Positions 28,575-38,412 are shown, counted from the stretch's first letter. The stretch: 64,000 nucleotides of DNA from Enterococcus sp. 9E7_DIV0242 (GCF_002140975.2 NZ_CP147247.1:2853001-2917000); one strand, 5' to 3'. Notes: generated by a model from the sequence alone, not told the origin. Numbers and translations: made by a program.

Positions 28575-30563
28575 CTATTTTGTTGTGACACGTCCAACTT
28601 CATCATTCTTAGCAGCTGAACCGATTTTGTTGATAGAAACATCTGCTACATGATCCATGTTTGTCAGGACCACTACAACCTCTGTTCCTTTACCGGCTGC
28701 TTTTATTTTATCGAAGTCGACATCAGCTAATAATGTGTCTGGCGTGACTTTCTGACCTTCAGTGACATGAAGACTAAAAGGTTCGCCTTTCAGCTCAACT
28801 GTGTCTAATCCGATATGAACCAGTACTTCAAGACCTGTATCTGTCAGGATACCGATAGCATGCTTTGTTTCGAAAATAGTTGTAATTGTTCCGGAAACCG
28901 GCGCATAAACTTTTTCATTGATTGGTCGAACTGCGTAGCCGTCGCCCATCATTTTCTTTGAAAAGACGGGATCAGCTACTTCGGAAATCGTGATGACTTC
29001 TCCGTCAGCTGGAGCGAACAATGTTTCTTTAGCGGCGGTAGCTGTAGGTGCTGCTGTTGTATCTGCAGCAAAACCTTGTGGTGCATTCCCAGCCATTGCC
29101 AATTCTTCAGCATATAATTCTCCAGTTGCTTCATCAACTGGATCAACCTTGTTGAAAATCCCTTGTCTACGGAAGAAAATGGTCAGAACAAATGGTAGGG
29201 CAATAGCGATCACCATTGCGATAATGAAGGATAACCAATCCTGTGCACGAATGGCCAAAATACCTGGAAGGCCACCAACTCCGATTGCGTTGGCACGTAC
29301 CCCCATTAACGTAGCGAACATCCCTGCTAGACCGGAGCCAATCATGGCTGCGACAAATGGATAAACATATTTCAAATTGATTCCGAACATGGCGGGTTCT
29401 GTTACACCTAGATAACAAGAAATCATAGAAGGAATAGAAATCTGTTCCTCTTTTTTATTGCCTCTGTGTAGGAAGATAACCCCTAATACAGCAGATCCCT
29501 GTGCAATATTTGACAAAGCGATCATTGGCCAAAGGTTCGTTGACTGGAAGTCTGCAATCAGTTGTGTATCAATGGCATTCGACATATGATGTAGACCAGT
29601 AATTACCAAAGGTGCATATAGGAACCCAAAGACGGCACCAAATAGCCAGTTAAAGGCAGAAGTCAGTCCTGTATTAACAACGCTAGAGATAAAGTTACCG
29701 ATCGTCCAACCGATTGGACCTAAAATCACGTGAGCTGCAAAAATTGTTGGCAGCAGCGCGAAAAATGGAACAAAAATCATTGAAACGGCTTGAGGAATAA
29801 TCTTTCGGAAGAAGATTTCCAGATATGCCAACATGAATCCAGCTAGCATTGCCGGTATAACTTGTGCTTGGTACCCAATCATATCGATTTGCGCAAAGCC
29901 GAAATCCCAGAATGGAATATCCGCTGCGGCAGTTCCTGCTACGCCATATGCGTTCAATAGCTGCGGCGATACTAAGGTAATCCCCAATACGATCCCCAAA
30001 ATCTGTGTCGTTCCCATCTTCTTAGCAATACTCCATGTGATTCCTACAGGTAGGAAATGGAAAATCGCTTCACCAGGTAACCATAAGAAGTGGTTGACCC
30101 CACTCCAAAATTGAGAAGATTCAACAATTGTCTGTCCGCCAAGCGCACCGAACTGGATGCTTTCTAATACATTTCGGAAGCCTAGAATCAATCCCCCAAC
30201 GATAATCGCCGGAATGATTGGTGTAAAGATTTCCGCCAGTACACCGATTGCTCGTTGAACGGGGTTTAGATTTTGTTTTGCTGCTGATTTCCCTTGTTCT
30301 TTTGATACTCCGTCGATTCCGGAAACTGCTGAAAAATCGTTAAAGAATAATGGCACATCGTTCCCAATAATGACTTGAAATTGTCCGGCATTTGTAAACA
30401 TCCCCTTGACACTTGGAATGTTTTCGATTGCTTTCTCATCTGCTAAGGACGGATCGTTTAGTACAAAACGCATGCGGGTGGCACAATGACTGACAGCTGC
30501 GACATTTTCTTTCCCGCCAATATCTTTTAATAGCTGTTCTGCATCTGCTGTGTATTTACCCAT
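28575..30563 (-). CDS. treB: Trehalose PTS enzyme IIBCA
   Basis: This membrane transporter takes up and phosphorylates its sugar, giving trehalose 6-phosphate. In 662 aa it carries domain IIB at the N-terminus with the phosphorylated cysteine in VSHCATRMRFVL near residue 26, IIC with about ten membrane segments (about 105-460), a linker rich in Ala/Thr, and a C-terminal IIA domain with HAIGILTDTGLEVLVHIGLDTVEL near 565. Specificity for trehalose is inferred from the neighbouring TreR and GH65/beta-PGM genes; a glucose-disaccharide PTS for maltose is the main alternative. It is divergent from the phosphorylase gene and preceded by a perfect palindrome. Confidence 0.85.
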   Translation of the reverse strand: MGKYTADAEQLLKDIGGKENVAAVSHCATRMRFVLNDPSLADEKAIENIPSVKGMFTNAGQFQVIIGNDVPLFFNDFSAVSGIDGVSKEQGKSAAKQNLNPVQRAIGVLAEIFTPIIPAIIVGGLILGFRNVLESIQFGALGGQTIVESSQFWSGVNHFLWLPGEAIFHFLPVGITWSIAKKMGTTQILGIVLGITLVSPQLLNAYGVAGTAAADIPFWDFGFAQIDMIGYQAQVIPAMLAGFMLAYLEIFFRKIIPQAVSMIFVPFFALLPTIFAAHVILGPIGWTIGNFISSVVNTGLTSAFNWLFGAVFGFLYAPLVITGLHHMSNAIDTQLIADFQSTNLWPMIALSNIAQGSAVLGVIFLHRGNKKEEQISIPSMISCYLGVTEPAMFGINLKYVYPFVAAMIGSGLAGMFATLMGVRANAIGVGGLPGILAIRAQDWLSFIIAMVIAIALPFVLTIFFRRQGIFNKVDPVDEATGELYAEELAMAGNAPQGFAADTTAAPTATAAKETLFAPADGEVITISEVADPVFSKKMMGDGYAVRPINEKVYAPVSGTITTIFETKHAIGILTDTGLEVLVHIGLDTVELKGEPFSLHVTEGQKVTPDTLLADVDFDKIKAAGKGTEVVVVLTNMDHVADVSINKIGSAAKNDEVGRVTTK

Positions 30564-30582
30564 CAGAAAAACTCCTTTCGTT

Positions 30583-30600
30583 AACTTGTATACACAAGTT
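30583..30600. promoter_or_regulatory. Probable TreR operator
   Basis: AACTTGT-ATAC-ACAAGTT is a palindrome with perfect 7-bp arms, 20 bases upstream of treB. It resembles the TTGTATATACAA-type operators of TreR in Bacillus. Confidence 0.65.
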
Positions 30601-30639
30601 GTTTATTTCGACTTAATAATAACTGCTAATCAGAAAAAA

Positions 30640-30654
30640 TGCAAGCGTTTTACA
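30640..30654. promoter_or_regulatory. Catabolite-response (cre)-like site
   Basis: TGCAAGCGTTTTACA is one base longer than the cre consensus but keeps the AAGCG core and TG...CA ends, in the divergent treB/phosphorylase control region. It is a tentative CcpA site. Confidence 0.4.
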
Positions 30655-30764
30655 ATAAAAAGTTTTTTTCTGCTTGAATTTCTAAAAAATAACGTATTGG
30701 TAAAAAGAGGTGGAAATGGATGGGAATATTTGTTTGTTACTATCTGATTTTATTGAATTGATTG

Positions 30765-30778
30765 ACTGTATATATAGT
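30765..30778. promoter_or_regulatory. Possible second TreR operator at the phosphorylase promoter
   Basis: ACTGTATATATAGT is an imperfect palindrome with the same GTATATA-type centre as the TreR site. It overlaps the likely -10 region (TATAGT) upstream of the phosphorylase gene. Confidence 0.4.
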
Positions 30779-30881
30779 ATAAAAAAACAACCGAACAGAA
30801 TGATGATAACGCTTGAAAAAAAGAATCAAGAATTGTATAATGATTTTGAACATGTATAGACAAGTAAGGGAGAGGCGGCTC

Positions 30882-33545
30882 ATGAAGTATATAAACATAG
30901 TCATAGATGGACAACATCTATGTGTAGACAATGAAACAAAGAAAATTGATTTTTCCTATGATGGTAAAGAAGCAGTGCAGGAGATAACTAAGTTATTGGC
31001 TGAAAAAGGATTAGATGGTTGTGTGATTCAATATGAAGCGACTTCTATAGAGGTTGAACAGCTAGATAAGTTCCGTTTCCAATTGGAAGAGACCTTAAAT
31101 GTACCAGTCATTTTTGCATCAGAGATTGTAGATTCTGTTGAGGCGGCTCTTCAATTGGAACGGGAAAAGTGTAGCTGGACACTTGTCTATCATGATTTCC
31201 GTCAAGGAAAAGATGAGTATGCAGCTGAGGCATTACTGACAACAGGGAATGGATTTATTGGTCTGCGGGGCACTACGCCGGAAATGCGTATTACAGAGGA
31301 TACTTATCCGGCAACATATCTTGCAGGATTGTATAATACAGCCGTTTCAACCGTTGAAGGTCAGGAAATCAAAAATGAAGATTTTGTCAACGCGCCGAAT
31401 CTACAATATTTGGCTGTAGCTGTGGATGGAGAAGTCCTGACTTTTTCGGAGCAGACAGTAAAATCATTTAAACGTACATTGGATATGCGTAATGGTCTTT
31501 TTCAAGCGACCGGTATTTTTGAATCAGCTTCCGGAAAGCAACTAGAGATCGTTTCCAGACGTGTAGTGAGCATGGCAGATATGCATGAGTATAGCCTTTC
31601 TTATCAACTAACTCCGTTGAATTTCAGCGGATCAGTGACTTTTTTGACTGAAGCAGACGGGACAGTATTTAACTATAATGTTGCTCGCTATAGAAGCTTG
31701 ACGAATCAGCATTTGACAGTACTTGAGACTGCCGCAGAAGGGGCTAAAAGTCGTCTAATAGCGAAAACATTAGATTCAGGAATCACGATTGTTCAGGAAG
31801 CGCAGCTATTTAGCCCAGATTTGGATATTTCTACTGTCCAGACAGAATTGACAGAAGAAAAAGTGATTCAATCTGTTGAACTAGCAGTTGTAGAAGGACA
31901 AAGTTATACGTTAGAAAAGAGTGTGGCCATCCACGTATATCGTGCGGAGGAAGCGAAACAGGATCATAATTTTGCTCAGTTTGAGATTGCTGATTTTTCT
32001 GCCATTCACGAGGCTTCGGCAGCTGTTTGGGCAGGGTATTGGCAAGAAGCGGCAATGAGTGTTGAGGGAGATATGATGTCCGAAAAGATGTTACACCTCC
32101 ACACGTATCATATGTTGGTTTCCGGGTCACCGGTTGCGAATCCATCATTGGATGTATCGATCACAGCTAGAGGATTGCATGGAGAAGCTTATAGAGGGCA
32201 TATTTTCTGGGACGAGCTGTTTATCCTACCGTTTTATATCATCCATTTTCCGGAGATTGCGCGTCAATCCCTGATGTATCGTTATAATAGACTGGCGGCA
32301 GCGAAGGCAGATGCCCAGAAAGCTGGTTATCAAGGAGCGATGTTCCCGTGGCAATCTGGCTTGGATGGAACAGAGCAGTCACAAGAACTGCATTTGAATC
32401 CAATCAGCGGAGAGTGGGGCGAAGACCACAGTCGCTTGCAACGCCATGTTTCTTTAGCGGTTGCTTATAATGTCTGGCTGTACAATATGAATACAGAAGA
32501 TAAAGAATTCATGATTCATTATGGGATTGAGCTTCTGCTCGAAATCAGTAAATTCTGGCTAAGTATTGCGGAATATGATGAGCAAAAGCAACGCTATTCC
32601 ATTTCCGGAGTGATGGGACCGGATGAATTCCATGAGGCGTATCCCGGCAGTGATAAGGGCGGCTTGACGGACAATGCGTATACCAATATGATGGTAGTGT
32701 GGCTTTTTGAAGAAATCGAAAAGTTGTATGCATCGTATGATGCAGATGATTTGATGGCCGTACAAAAAAAGGTTGGGTTGACGAATGAGGATTTGGCTCA
32801 AATGAATCAAATCAGACAAGAGTTGAATTTGACAATCGACGAACAAGGGGTCATCGCACAACATGATGGGTACTTCGAGCTGAAGGAAGTCGATTTTGAT
32901 TATTATACGGAAAAATATGGCAATATCTATCGTATGGATCGTATTTTGCGCGCAGAAGGACACAGTGCAGATGATTATAAAGTAGCGAAGCAAGCGGATA
33001 GTCTGATGATTTTCTACAATTTCCGAAAAGAAACAGTGGATCGCATTTTAGCTGATTTAGGGTATGAACTGCCGGAGGATTATCTGGAAAAGAATTTGGA
33101 CTATTACCTGTCCAGAACCTCTCACGGCTCTACCTTGTCTCGTATCGTCCATGCTCAGTTGGCTTCGATCGTGGAAGATAAAGATTTGTCTTGGAAGCTG
33201 TATCAACAAGCGTTGTACTCTGACTACCAGGATATTCAAGGAGGAACAACAGCTGAAGGTATTCATGCCGGCGTTATGGCGGCAACTCTGTTTATCACGT
33301 TGACAACTTTTGCAGGCATCGATATTCGTCAAGAAGCGTTAGAAATTCACCCGCAGCTGCCTGAAAAATGGCAAAAGCTCGCATTCCGTTTAAACATTCG
33401 AAATGTGCATTATCAAGTGACGATCGATAAAGAAAAAATCTCTATCGAAGCGGATCAAGCGGTATCTCTGACAGTCGGCGGCAGAAGTGTGTCTCTGGTT
33501 GGCGGTCAACCAAAAGAAATAGTCTATGGAGGAGTCAGCGTATAA
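30882..33545 (+). CDS. trePP: GH65 phosphorylase, probably trehalose 6-phosphate phosphorylase
   Basis: GH65 enzymes split alpha-glucosides with phosphate to give beta-glucose 1-phosphate. The start at 30882 (MKYINIVIDGQH) follows GGGAGAGGCGGCTC. The 887-aa protein has an unassigned N-terminal region (1-105). It then has the beta-sandwich domain starting near DEYAAEALLTTGNGFIGLRG, the (alpha/alpha)6 barrel with the catalytic acid in VMGPDEFHEAYPGSDKGG near residue 580, and HGSTLSRIVHAQL near 750. With treB, pgmB and TreR next door the substrate is most likely trehalose 6-phosphate, as in Lactococcus. Maltose phosphorylase is the alternative. Its stop overlaps pgmB by one base. Confidence 0.75.
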   Translation: MKYINIVIDGQHLCVDNETKKIDFSYDGKEAVQEITKLLAEKGLDGCVIQYEATSIEVEQLDKFRFQLEETLNVPVIFASEIVDSVEAALQLEREKCSWTLVYHDFRQGKDEYAAEALLTTGNGFIGLRGTTPEMRITEDTYPATYLAGLYNTAVSTVEGQEIKNEDFVNAPNLQYLAVAVDGEVLTFSEQTVKSFKRTLDMRNGLFQATGIFESASGKQLEIVSRRVVSMADMHEYSLSYQLTPLNFSGSVTFLTEADGTVFNYNVARYRSLTNQHLTVLETAAEGAKSRLIAKTLDSGITIVQEAQLFSPDLDISTVQTELTEEKVIQSVELAVVEGQSYTLEKSVAIHVYRAEEAKQDHNFAQFEIADFSAIHEASAAVWAGYWQEAAMSVEGDMMSEKMLHLHTYHMLVSGSPVANPSLDVSITARGLHGEAYRGHIFWDELFILPFYIIHFPEIARQSLMYRYNRLAAAKADAQKAGYQGAMFPWQSGLDGTEQSQELHLNPISGEWGEDHSRLQRHVSLAVAYNVWLYNMNTEDKEFMIHYGIELLLEISKFWLSIAEYDEQKQRYSISGVMGPDEFHEAYPGSDKGGLTDNAYTNMMVVWLFEEIEKLYASYDADDLMAVQKKVGLTNEDLAQMNQIRQELNLTIDEQGVIAQHDGYFELKEVDFDYYTEKYGNIYRMDRILRAEGHSADDYKVAKQADSLMIFYNFRKETVDRILADLGYELPEDYLEKNLDYYLSRTSHGSTLSRIVHAQLASIVEDKDLSWKLYQQALYSDYQDIQGGTTAEGIHAGVMAATLFITLTTFAGIDIRQEALEIHPQLPEKWQKLAFRLNIRNVHYQVTIDKEKISIEADQAVSLTVGGRSVSLVGGQPKEIVYGGVSV

Positions 33546-34195
33546 TGAGAAAAGGATTTATATTTGATTTAGATGGTGTTATTACTGATACTGCGAAATA
33601 TCATTATCTTGCGTGGAAGGATTTGGCTGAATCAATCGGCATCACTATTGACGTAGTGTTCAACGAGCAGCTGAAGGGGATCAGTCGGATGGATTCCTTG
33701 GATCGTATTTTGGCATTTGGTGGAAAAGCAGATGCGTTTTCCCAGTCGGAAAAAGAGCAGATGGCAGAAAAGAAAAACGATCACTATGTTGAATTACTAG
33801 AATCCCTTACACCGGATGATTTGCTTCCGGGTGTAAAAGAATTTATGGCGCAAGCGAAAGCCAAAGAAATTCCGTGCGCTTTAGCGTCTGCTTCAAAAAA
33901 TGCACCAGTCATTTTAGCGAAGCTAGGTGTATTGGAAGATTTTCGTTATATTGTTGATCCGGATAGCTTAGCAAAAGGAAAACCTGATCCAGAGATTTTC
34001 CTAAAAGCAGCGGAAGCTTTGGCTATCACGCCAGCGGAAGCGGTTGGTTTTGAAGATGCACAGGCTGGGATCGATGCAATCAATGCAGCAGGCATGTATG
34101 CCGTTGGTGTGGATGCGGAAGGACCATTAACAGGCGCGGATCAGTTGGTTCACCGTCTAGACGAGCTGGATATTGACCAGCTGCTGGCAAAATAG
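33545..34195 (+). CDS. pgmB: Beta-phosphoglucomutase
   Basis: This HAD enzyme converts beta-glucose 1-phosphate to glucose 6-phosphate, using up the product of the phosphorylase upstream. It is 216 aa. The nucleophile and acid/base motif is FIFDLDGVITDTAKYHYLAW near residue 5, SASKNAP is near 115, and GKPDPEIFLKA plus GFEDAQAGIDAINAAGM follow. The start overlaps the phosphorylase stop (TAATG), so translation is coupled. A strong terminator follows. Confidence 0.95.
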   Translation: MRKGFIFDLDGVITDTAKYHYLAWKDLAESIGITIDVVFNEQLKGISRMDSLDRILAFGGKADAFSQSEKEQMAEKKNDHYVELLESLTPDDLLPGVKEFMAQAKAKEIPCALASASKNAPVILAKLGVLEDFRYIVDPDSLAKGKPDPEIFLKAAEALAITPAEAVGFEDAQAGIDAINAAGMYAVGVDAEGPLTGADQLVHRLDELDIDQLLAK

Positions 34196-34219
34196 AAAAG
34201 AATAGATAGATGAATGAGG

Positions 34220-34251
34220 GAGCTGGGACAAACCGATGTCACAGCTCTTTT
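34220..34251 (+). terminator. Terminator after pgmB
   Basis: GAGCTG-G-GACA pairs with TGTC-A-CAGCTC across a 6-base loop and is followed by TTTTC. Confidence 0.75.
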
Positions 34252-34360
34252 CAACTTATTTGTCGCTGCTTTTGATTGTGTCAGTCTAAAAATAGGGAAA
34301 ATCAAAGTTGAATTCGTTGACCATTTTTTGAAAGAAAAAAAGTAACCGCTTTAGGAAAGG

Positions 34361-34389
34361 TTGCAGTTTGATTTAGGAGACATTATAAT
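34361..34389 (+). promoter_or_regulatory. treR promoter
   Basis: TTGCAG (34361-34366), a 17-base spacer and TATAAT (34384-34389) stand about 28 bases before the treR start. Confidence 0.6.
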
Positions 34390-34416
34390 AACTATCGACG
34401 GAGGTAGGAGATAGTG

Positions 34417-35130
34417 ATGAATAAATTTAATGAGATTTTTCTGGATTTGGAGAAGAAAATCTTGGCAGGGGAATATCCGGCACACACTCTTTTGCCGAGT
34501 GAGAATCAGTTGATTCAAGTTTACGGGGTTTCCAGAGAAACCATTCGTAAGGCGTTGAATTTACTGTTGAACGCAGGCTATATACAAAAGAAGCAGGGGA
34601 AAGGCTCGATCGTTCTAGATTTGAACCGTTTTGATTTTCCTATTGCCGGCTTGACGAGCTATAAAGAATTGCAGGAAACACAGCGTATTCCGAGTGAGAC
34701 GATTGTTCGTGTGCTGGAGGAAGTGCCGGTTACTGAGAAGCTGAATGAGAAGACGGCTTGGACGGTGGGAGAAATGGCCTGGAAGCTGATTCGTCAGCGT
34801 AAGATCGATGGCGAAATCGCCATTTTGGACAAGGACTATTTGTTGCAATCAGTTGTTCCTGAACTGCCGGAGGAAAGAGCGCAGGATTCGATTTATGAGT
34901 ATTTTGAAAATGATCTGAAGTTGGCGATTTCCTATGCGCAGAAAGAAATTACCGTAGAGCCGGTAACACAGGAAATGCAAGAATTAATGACGTTGCATGG
35001 TGATAGCCATGTTGTTGTCGTTCGAAGCCTGGTTTATTTAGAAGATACAACTTGCTTTGAATACACGGAATCGATTCACCGACTGGATAAATTCCGCTTT
35101 ATCGAATTTGCCCGTCGGAGAAAAGGGTAA
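34417..35130 (+). CDS. treR: Trehalose operon repressor TreR (GntR/HutC family)
   Basis: This 237-aa regulator has an N-terminal winged helix (PSENQLIQVYGVSRETIRKA near residue 28) and a C-terminal UTRA ligand domain ending HRLDKFRFIEFARR. Overall it closely follows Bacillus TreR, including DGEIAILDKDYL near 135. In that family trehalose 6-phosphate releases the repressor. The ATG at 34417 was preferred to the GTG just before it; AGGAG is 6 bases upstream. It has its own promoter and probably acts on the palindromes in the treB/phosphorylase control region. Confidence 0.9.
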   Translation: MNKFNEIFLDLEKKILAGEYPAHTLLPSENQLIQVYGVSRETIRKALNLLLNAGYIQKKQGKGSIVLDLNRFDFPIAGLTSYKELQETQRIPSETIVRVLEEVPVTEKLNEKTAWTVGEMAWKLIRQRKIDGEIAILDKDYLLQSVVPELPEERAQDSIYEYFENDLKLAISYAQKEITVEPVTQEMQELMTLHGDSHVVVVRSLVYLEDTTCFEYTESIHRLDKFRFIEFARRRKG

Positions 35131-35147
35131 AATGAACAAATTAATGG

Positions 35148-35206
35148 AGAGTGCAAGAGGGAATCTAAGGAATCAGTTGAAGTCTTGGATTCTTTTTTTG
35201 CACTCT
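35148..35206 (+). terminator. Terminator after treR
   Basis: AGAGTGCAA (35148-35156) and TTGCACTCT (35198-35206) enclose an inner GAATC/GATTC pairing, with a T-rich tail. Confidence 0.65.
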
Positions 35207-35408
35207 TTCTTTGTTCACTGTTAAAGGAGGACAACACTATAGAGGAGAAGCGGGAGAGTAGCAACTTTGAATGCTAGATATAGCTTGTTTTTATCTTAGA
35301 TTTTTACTTTGCCCCCCTCTTTTTAAACAGAAAGATTCTCTTTCTAGCCATTATTCTATATAATAGTAAGTGATGTGAATTATTCGACAGACAGAAAGGC
35401 GAAAGTGA

Positions 35409-37685
35409 ATGAATATAAATATAAAAGAGTTATTGAGTAAAACGGACGTCCGTCCTTATGCGATGTCTGCTCGTTTTGGATTAGAAAAAGAAAGTCAAAG
35501 AGTGACGTTAGATGGCGCACTTGCCAAAACAGATCACCCAAGCATATTAGGGAATCGTTCGTTCCATCCCTATATTCAAACTGATTTTAGCGAAACACAG
35601 ATAGAGTTGATTACACCAGTAGGGGATTCAATTATCGAAACCCTGCGGTATTTGGCCGCTGTTCATGATGTAGCGATTCGATCTATTGGAAATGGTGAGA
35701 TGCTTTGGCCGTTAAGTATGCCGCCGAGATTGCCTGAAAATGACCGAGATATCAAAATTGCAAAATTGGATAAATATGAGGATGTGCTTTATCGACGTTA
35801 CTTGGCTCGCGAGTATGGAAAAAGAAAACAGATGGTCAGTGGTATTCATTTTAACTTTGAGTACGGAGAAGAATTGATGGCGCGTTTATACCACTCGCAA
35901 GAAGCGTACACAACGCTTGAAGCATTCAAGAATGTTCTGTATATGAAAGCTGCGCGCAACTATCTACGTTACCGTTGGCTAATTACCTATTTATTTGGGG
36001 CATCACCGGTTAGTGAATGGGGTTATTTCACCGATAAGGAAAATCGACCGACAGAACCGCTTCGAAGTATTCGTAACAGTTCATTTGGGTATCGTAACCG
36101 TGAAGATGTGAAAGTTTCCTATGTTTCACTAGAGAAGTATACAGAGGATATTCAGACGATGGTGGAAAATGGCGTCTTATCCGAGGAAAAAGAATTTTAC
36201 GCACCTGTTCGTTTGCGCGGCGGCAAATGTATGGCGGATCTTCCTAAGAAGGGCATTCGCTATATCGAGTTAAGAAATCTTGATTTGAATCCATTTGCTC
36301 CTATGGGAATTGATGAAGACACGATGCAATTCATGCATTTATTCATGCTGTTTTTGCTATGGACTGATGAAAAAGAAAAGGCGGACGAGTGGGTAGCGAC
36401 AGGCGAGCTGTTGAATGAGCAGATTGCGCTAAGTCATCCGTTTGCCCAAATTGCATTGCAGGCAGAAGGCGATCGAGTTTTTTCTGAAATGATGGAGATG
36501 GTGACCGAGCTGGGGATTTACGGTCAGAAGGAATTGCTGACGACCTATCAGGAGCAGCTGAGAATGCCTGAAATGACAATTTCCGGTAAGATGTGGACAA
36601 TCATTGAGGCCAATTCAAATACCGAACTGGGCATCGTTTATGGGAAGGAATATCAGGGGATTGCATTCGAGCGCCCTTATCAGCTAGCAGGCTTTCGCCG
36701 TATGGAGCTTTCCACACAATTATTCCTATTTGATGCGATTCAAAAAGGGCTGGAAGTGGAAATACTGGACGAAAATGAACAGTTTTTGAAGCTGAAGTAC
36801 CAGAACCATGTAGAGTATGTGAAGAATGCCAATATGACAAGCTTGGATACGTATATTGTGCCGTTGATTATGGAAAATAAAACGGTGACAAAAAAAGTTT
36901 TGAAGGAAGCAGGCTTTCGTGTGCCTGAAGGTGATGAGTTTACTTCACTGGAAGAAGCAGAGCGCGCGTATTTGAAATATGAAAATCGGGCGTTCGTGGT
37001 CAAGCCGAAATCAACAAACTATGGTGTAGGAATCTCCATTTTCAAGGACGGTGCGTCTGGCAAGGATTATATTGAGGCTTTATCGCTAGCCTTCAAGGAG
37101 GACACGTCCATCTTGATTGAAGAGTTTCTGGTGGGGACGGAATATCGCTTCTTCGTGCTTGATAATGAAGTAAAAGCCATCTTATTGAGAATACCGGCTA
37201 ATGTTGTCGGTGACGGGGTTCACACTGTTGAAGAGTTGGTAGCTGAAAAGAATACGCATCCGTTGCGCGGCAGCAACCATCGAGCGCCGCTTGAGCTGAT
37301 TCAGCTTGGTGAATTGGAACGTCTGATGTTGAAGGAGCAAGGGTTGATGATTCATTCAATACCTGCAAAGGATCAGATTGTTTATCTAAGAGAGAACTCC
37401 AATATCAGTACGGGAGGAGATTCGATCGATGTGACCGATCAATTTGATGAAAGCTATAAAAAGTTGGCGGTAGATGCGGTAGCAGCATTAGGCGCTAAGA
37501 TTTGCGGCATCGATTTGATTATTCCGGATAAAACGATACCGGCAAATAAGGAAATACCGAATTATGGAATTATTGAAGCGAACTTCAATCCAGCCATGCA
37601 TATGCACATTTATCCGTATTCCGGAACGGGAAGACCTCTGACGATGGATGTTCTTAAATTACTCTATCCAGAAGTGTTTAAATAA
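35409..37685 (+). CDS. gshF: Bifunctional glutamate-cysteine ligase / glutathione synthetase GshF
   Basis: GshF makes glutathione in both steps and is the version found in enterococci, listeriae and streptococci. The 758-aa protein has an N-terminal gamma-glutamylcysteine ligase domain (about 1-470; SARFGLEKESQRV near 20, QTDFSETQIELITP near 57) and a C-terminal ATP-grasp domain (about 480-758; VVKPKSTNYGVGISIF near 533, CGIDLIIPD near 700, the final GIIEANFNPAMHMHIYPYSG). The start at 35409 follows AAAGGCGAAAGTGA. Upstream is a TATAAT-like box at 35359-35364. Confidence 0.96.
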   Translation: MNINIKELLSKTDVRPYAMSARFGLEKESQRVTLDGALAKTDHPSILGNRSFHPYIQTDFSETQIELITPVGDSIIETLRYLAAVHDVAIRSIGNGEMLWPLSMPPRLPENDRDIKIAKLDKYEDVLYRRYLAREYGKRKQMVSGIHFNFEYGEELMARLYHSQEAYTTLEAFKNVLYMKAARNYLRYRWLITYLFGASPVSEWGYFTDKENRPTEPLRSIRNSSFGYRNREDVKVSYVSLEKYTEDIQTMVENGVLSEEKEFYAPVRLRGGKCMADLPKKGIRYIELRNLDLNPFAPMGIDEDTMQFMHLFMLFLLWTDEKEKADEWVATGELLNEQIALSHPFAQIALQAEGDRVFSEMMEMVTELGIYGQKELLTTYQEQLRMPEMTISGKMWTIIEANSNTELGIVYGKEYQGIAFERPYQLAGFRRMELSTQLFLFDAIQKGLEVEILDENEQFLKLKYQNHVEYVKNANMTSLDTYIVPLIMENKTVTKKVLKEAGFRVPEGDEFTSLEEAERAYLKYENRAFVVKPKSTNYGVGISIFKDGASGKDYIEALSLAFKEDTSILIEEFLVGTEYRFFVLDNEVKAILLRIPANVVGDGVHTVEELVAEKNTHPLRGSNHRAPLELIQLGELERLMLKEQGLMIHSIPAKDQIVYLRENSNISTGGDSIDVTDQFDESYKKLAVDAVAALGAKICGIDLIIPDKTIPANKEIPNYGIIEANFNPAMHMHIYPYSGTGRPLTMDVLKLLYPEVFK

Positions 37686-37700
37686 GAAGATTAAAGTAGC

Positions 37701-37763
37701 ATCGGCCCGTAGCTGTACTTATCCTAACGAATAGGACAAGCACAGTTACGGGCCGATCGTTTT
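37701..37763. terminator. Bidirectional terminator between gshF and the lipoprotein gene
   Basis: ATCGGCCCGTA and TACGGGCCGAT form the base of a long near-perfect stem (37701-37757), followed by TTTTTT on the plus strand. The two genes converge here. Confidence 0.8.
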
Positions 37764-37776
37764 TTAATTATGTTAG

Positions 37777-38214
37777 TTACTCGTCATTTTTTGTGATTTT
37801 TCCTGGTCCGGAACGGTAAGTGATGACCGTTTCCCCTTTAAAATCTGTTGAGCAGGTCAGATCGACAAGTACGATGTGTTCGTCCGTTGCAGAATCAACA
37901 CCCAATTGATTCGTCAGTTTTCCGCCTTGTTCTTGGGTATCAAGCGTAGGAATAAAGCCTTCCTCTTCGACTAAGTACGTCATGTACTCCACTAATTCTT
38001 CTTCACTGATGCTGCCTTTCTTGTAGGTGATTTCCGTTGTGCGCACATCGTCTTTGATGCTGCTGTTTGTACCGGTGATCTTCTTTTCCCCAATTACTTT
38101 GTAAACGGATGGGATCTTATCATCATTTATTTCGATCTCCTCCGCCGTGCTGGAAGCACAACCTGCTAAGGTAATTAAAACAACCCCTACTAACCATAAC
38201 CACTTTTTCTTCAT
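37777..38214 (-). CDS. Putative lipoprotein of unknown function
   Basis: This 145-aa protein has a lipoprotein signal peptide (MKKKWLWLVGVVLITLAGCA) with the lipobox LAGC and the modified cysteine near residue 19. The mature part is polar and mixed alpha/beta with IEINDDKIPSVYKVIGEKKI near its start and a C-terminal FKGETVITYRSGPGKI. No domain is recognised. AGGGAGAGAGTTCA precedes the start. It stands alone, convergent with gshF. Confidence 0.75.
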   Translation of the reverse strand: MKKKWLWLVGVVLITLAGCASSTAEEIEINDDKIPSVYKVIGEKKITGTNSSIKDDVRTTEITYKKGSISEEELVEYMTYLVEEEGFIPTLDTQEQGGKLTNQLGVDSATDEHIVLVDLTCSTDFKGETVITYRSGPGKITKNDE

Positions 38215-38412
38215 TGAACTCTCTCCCTTTGTTGTGCGTAGTACGCTAGATTTTAATGCTCAAAGTGCCAAATGCTGTTCAACCATAATAAAGATGATAA
38301 ATCAGCAAGCGTTTCCTTGAAGGGATATTATAGCATAGGGAAATAACTGTTAAAAGAGGAAGTAGGAGCAATGCTTTTGTCGTTGGTACAAAATGCCATT
38401 TTTTTGAAATAT

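Noticed and set aside
28575..35130. Assigning the sugar operon to maltose (PTS MalT plus maltose phosphorylase).
   Set aside because: The adjacent GntR-type regulator closely follows TreR, and no maltose-6'-phosphate phosphatase gene is present. Trehalose fits better, though the substrate is not proven.
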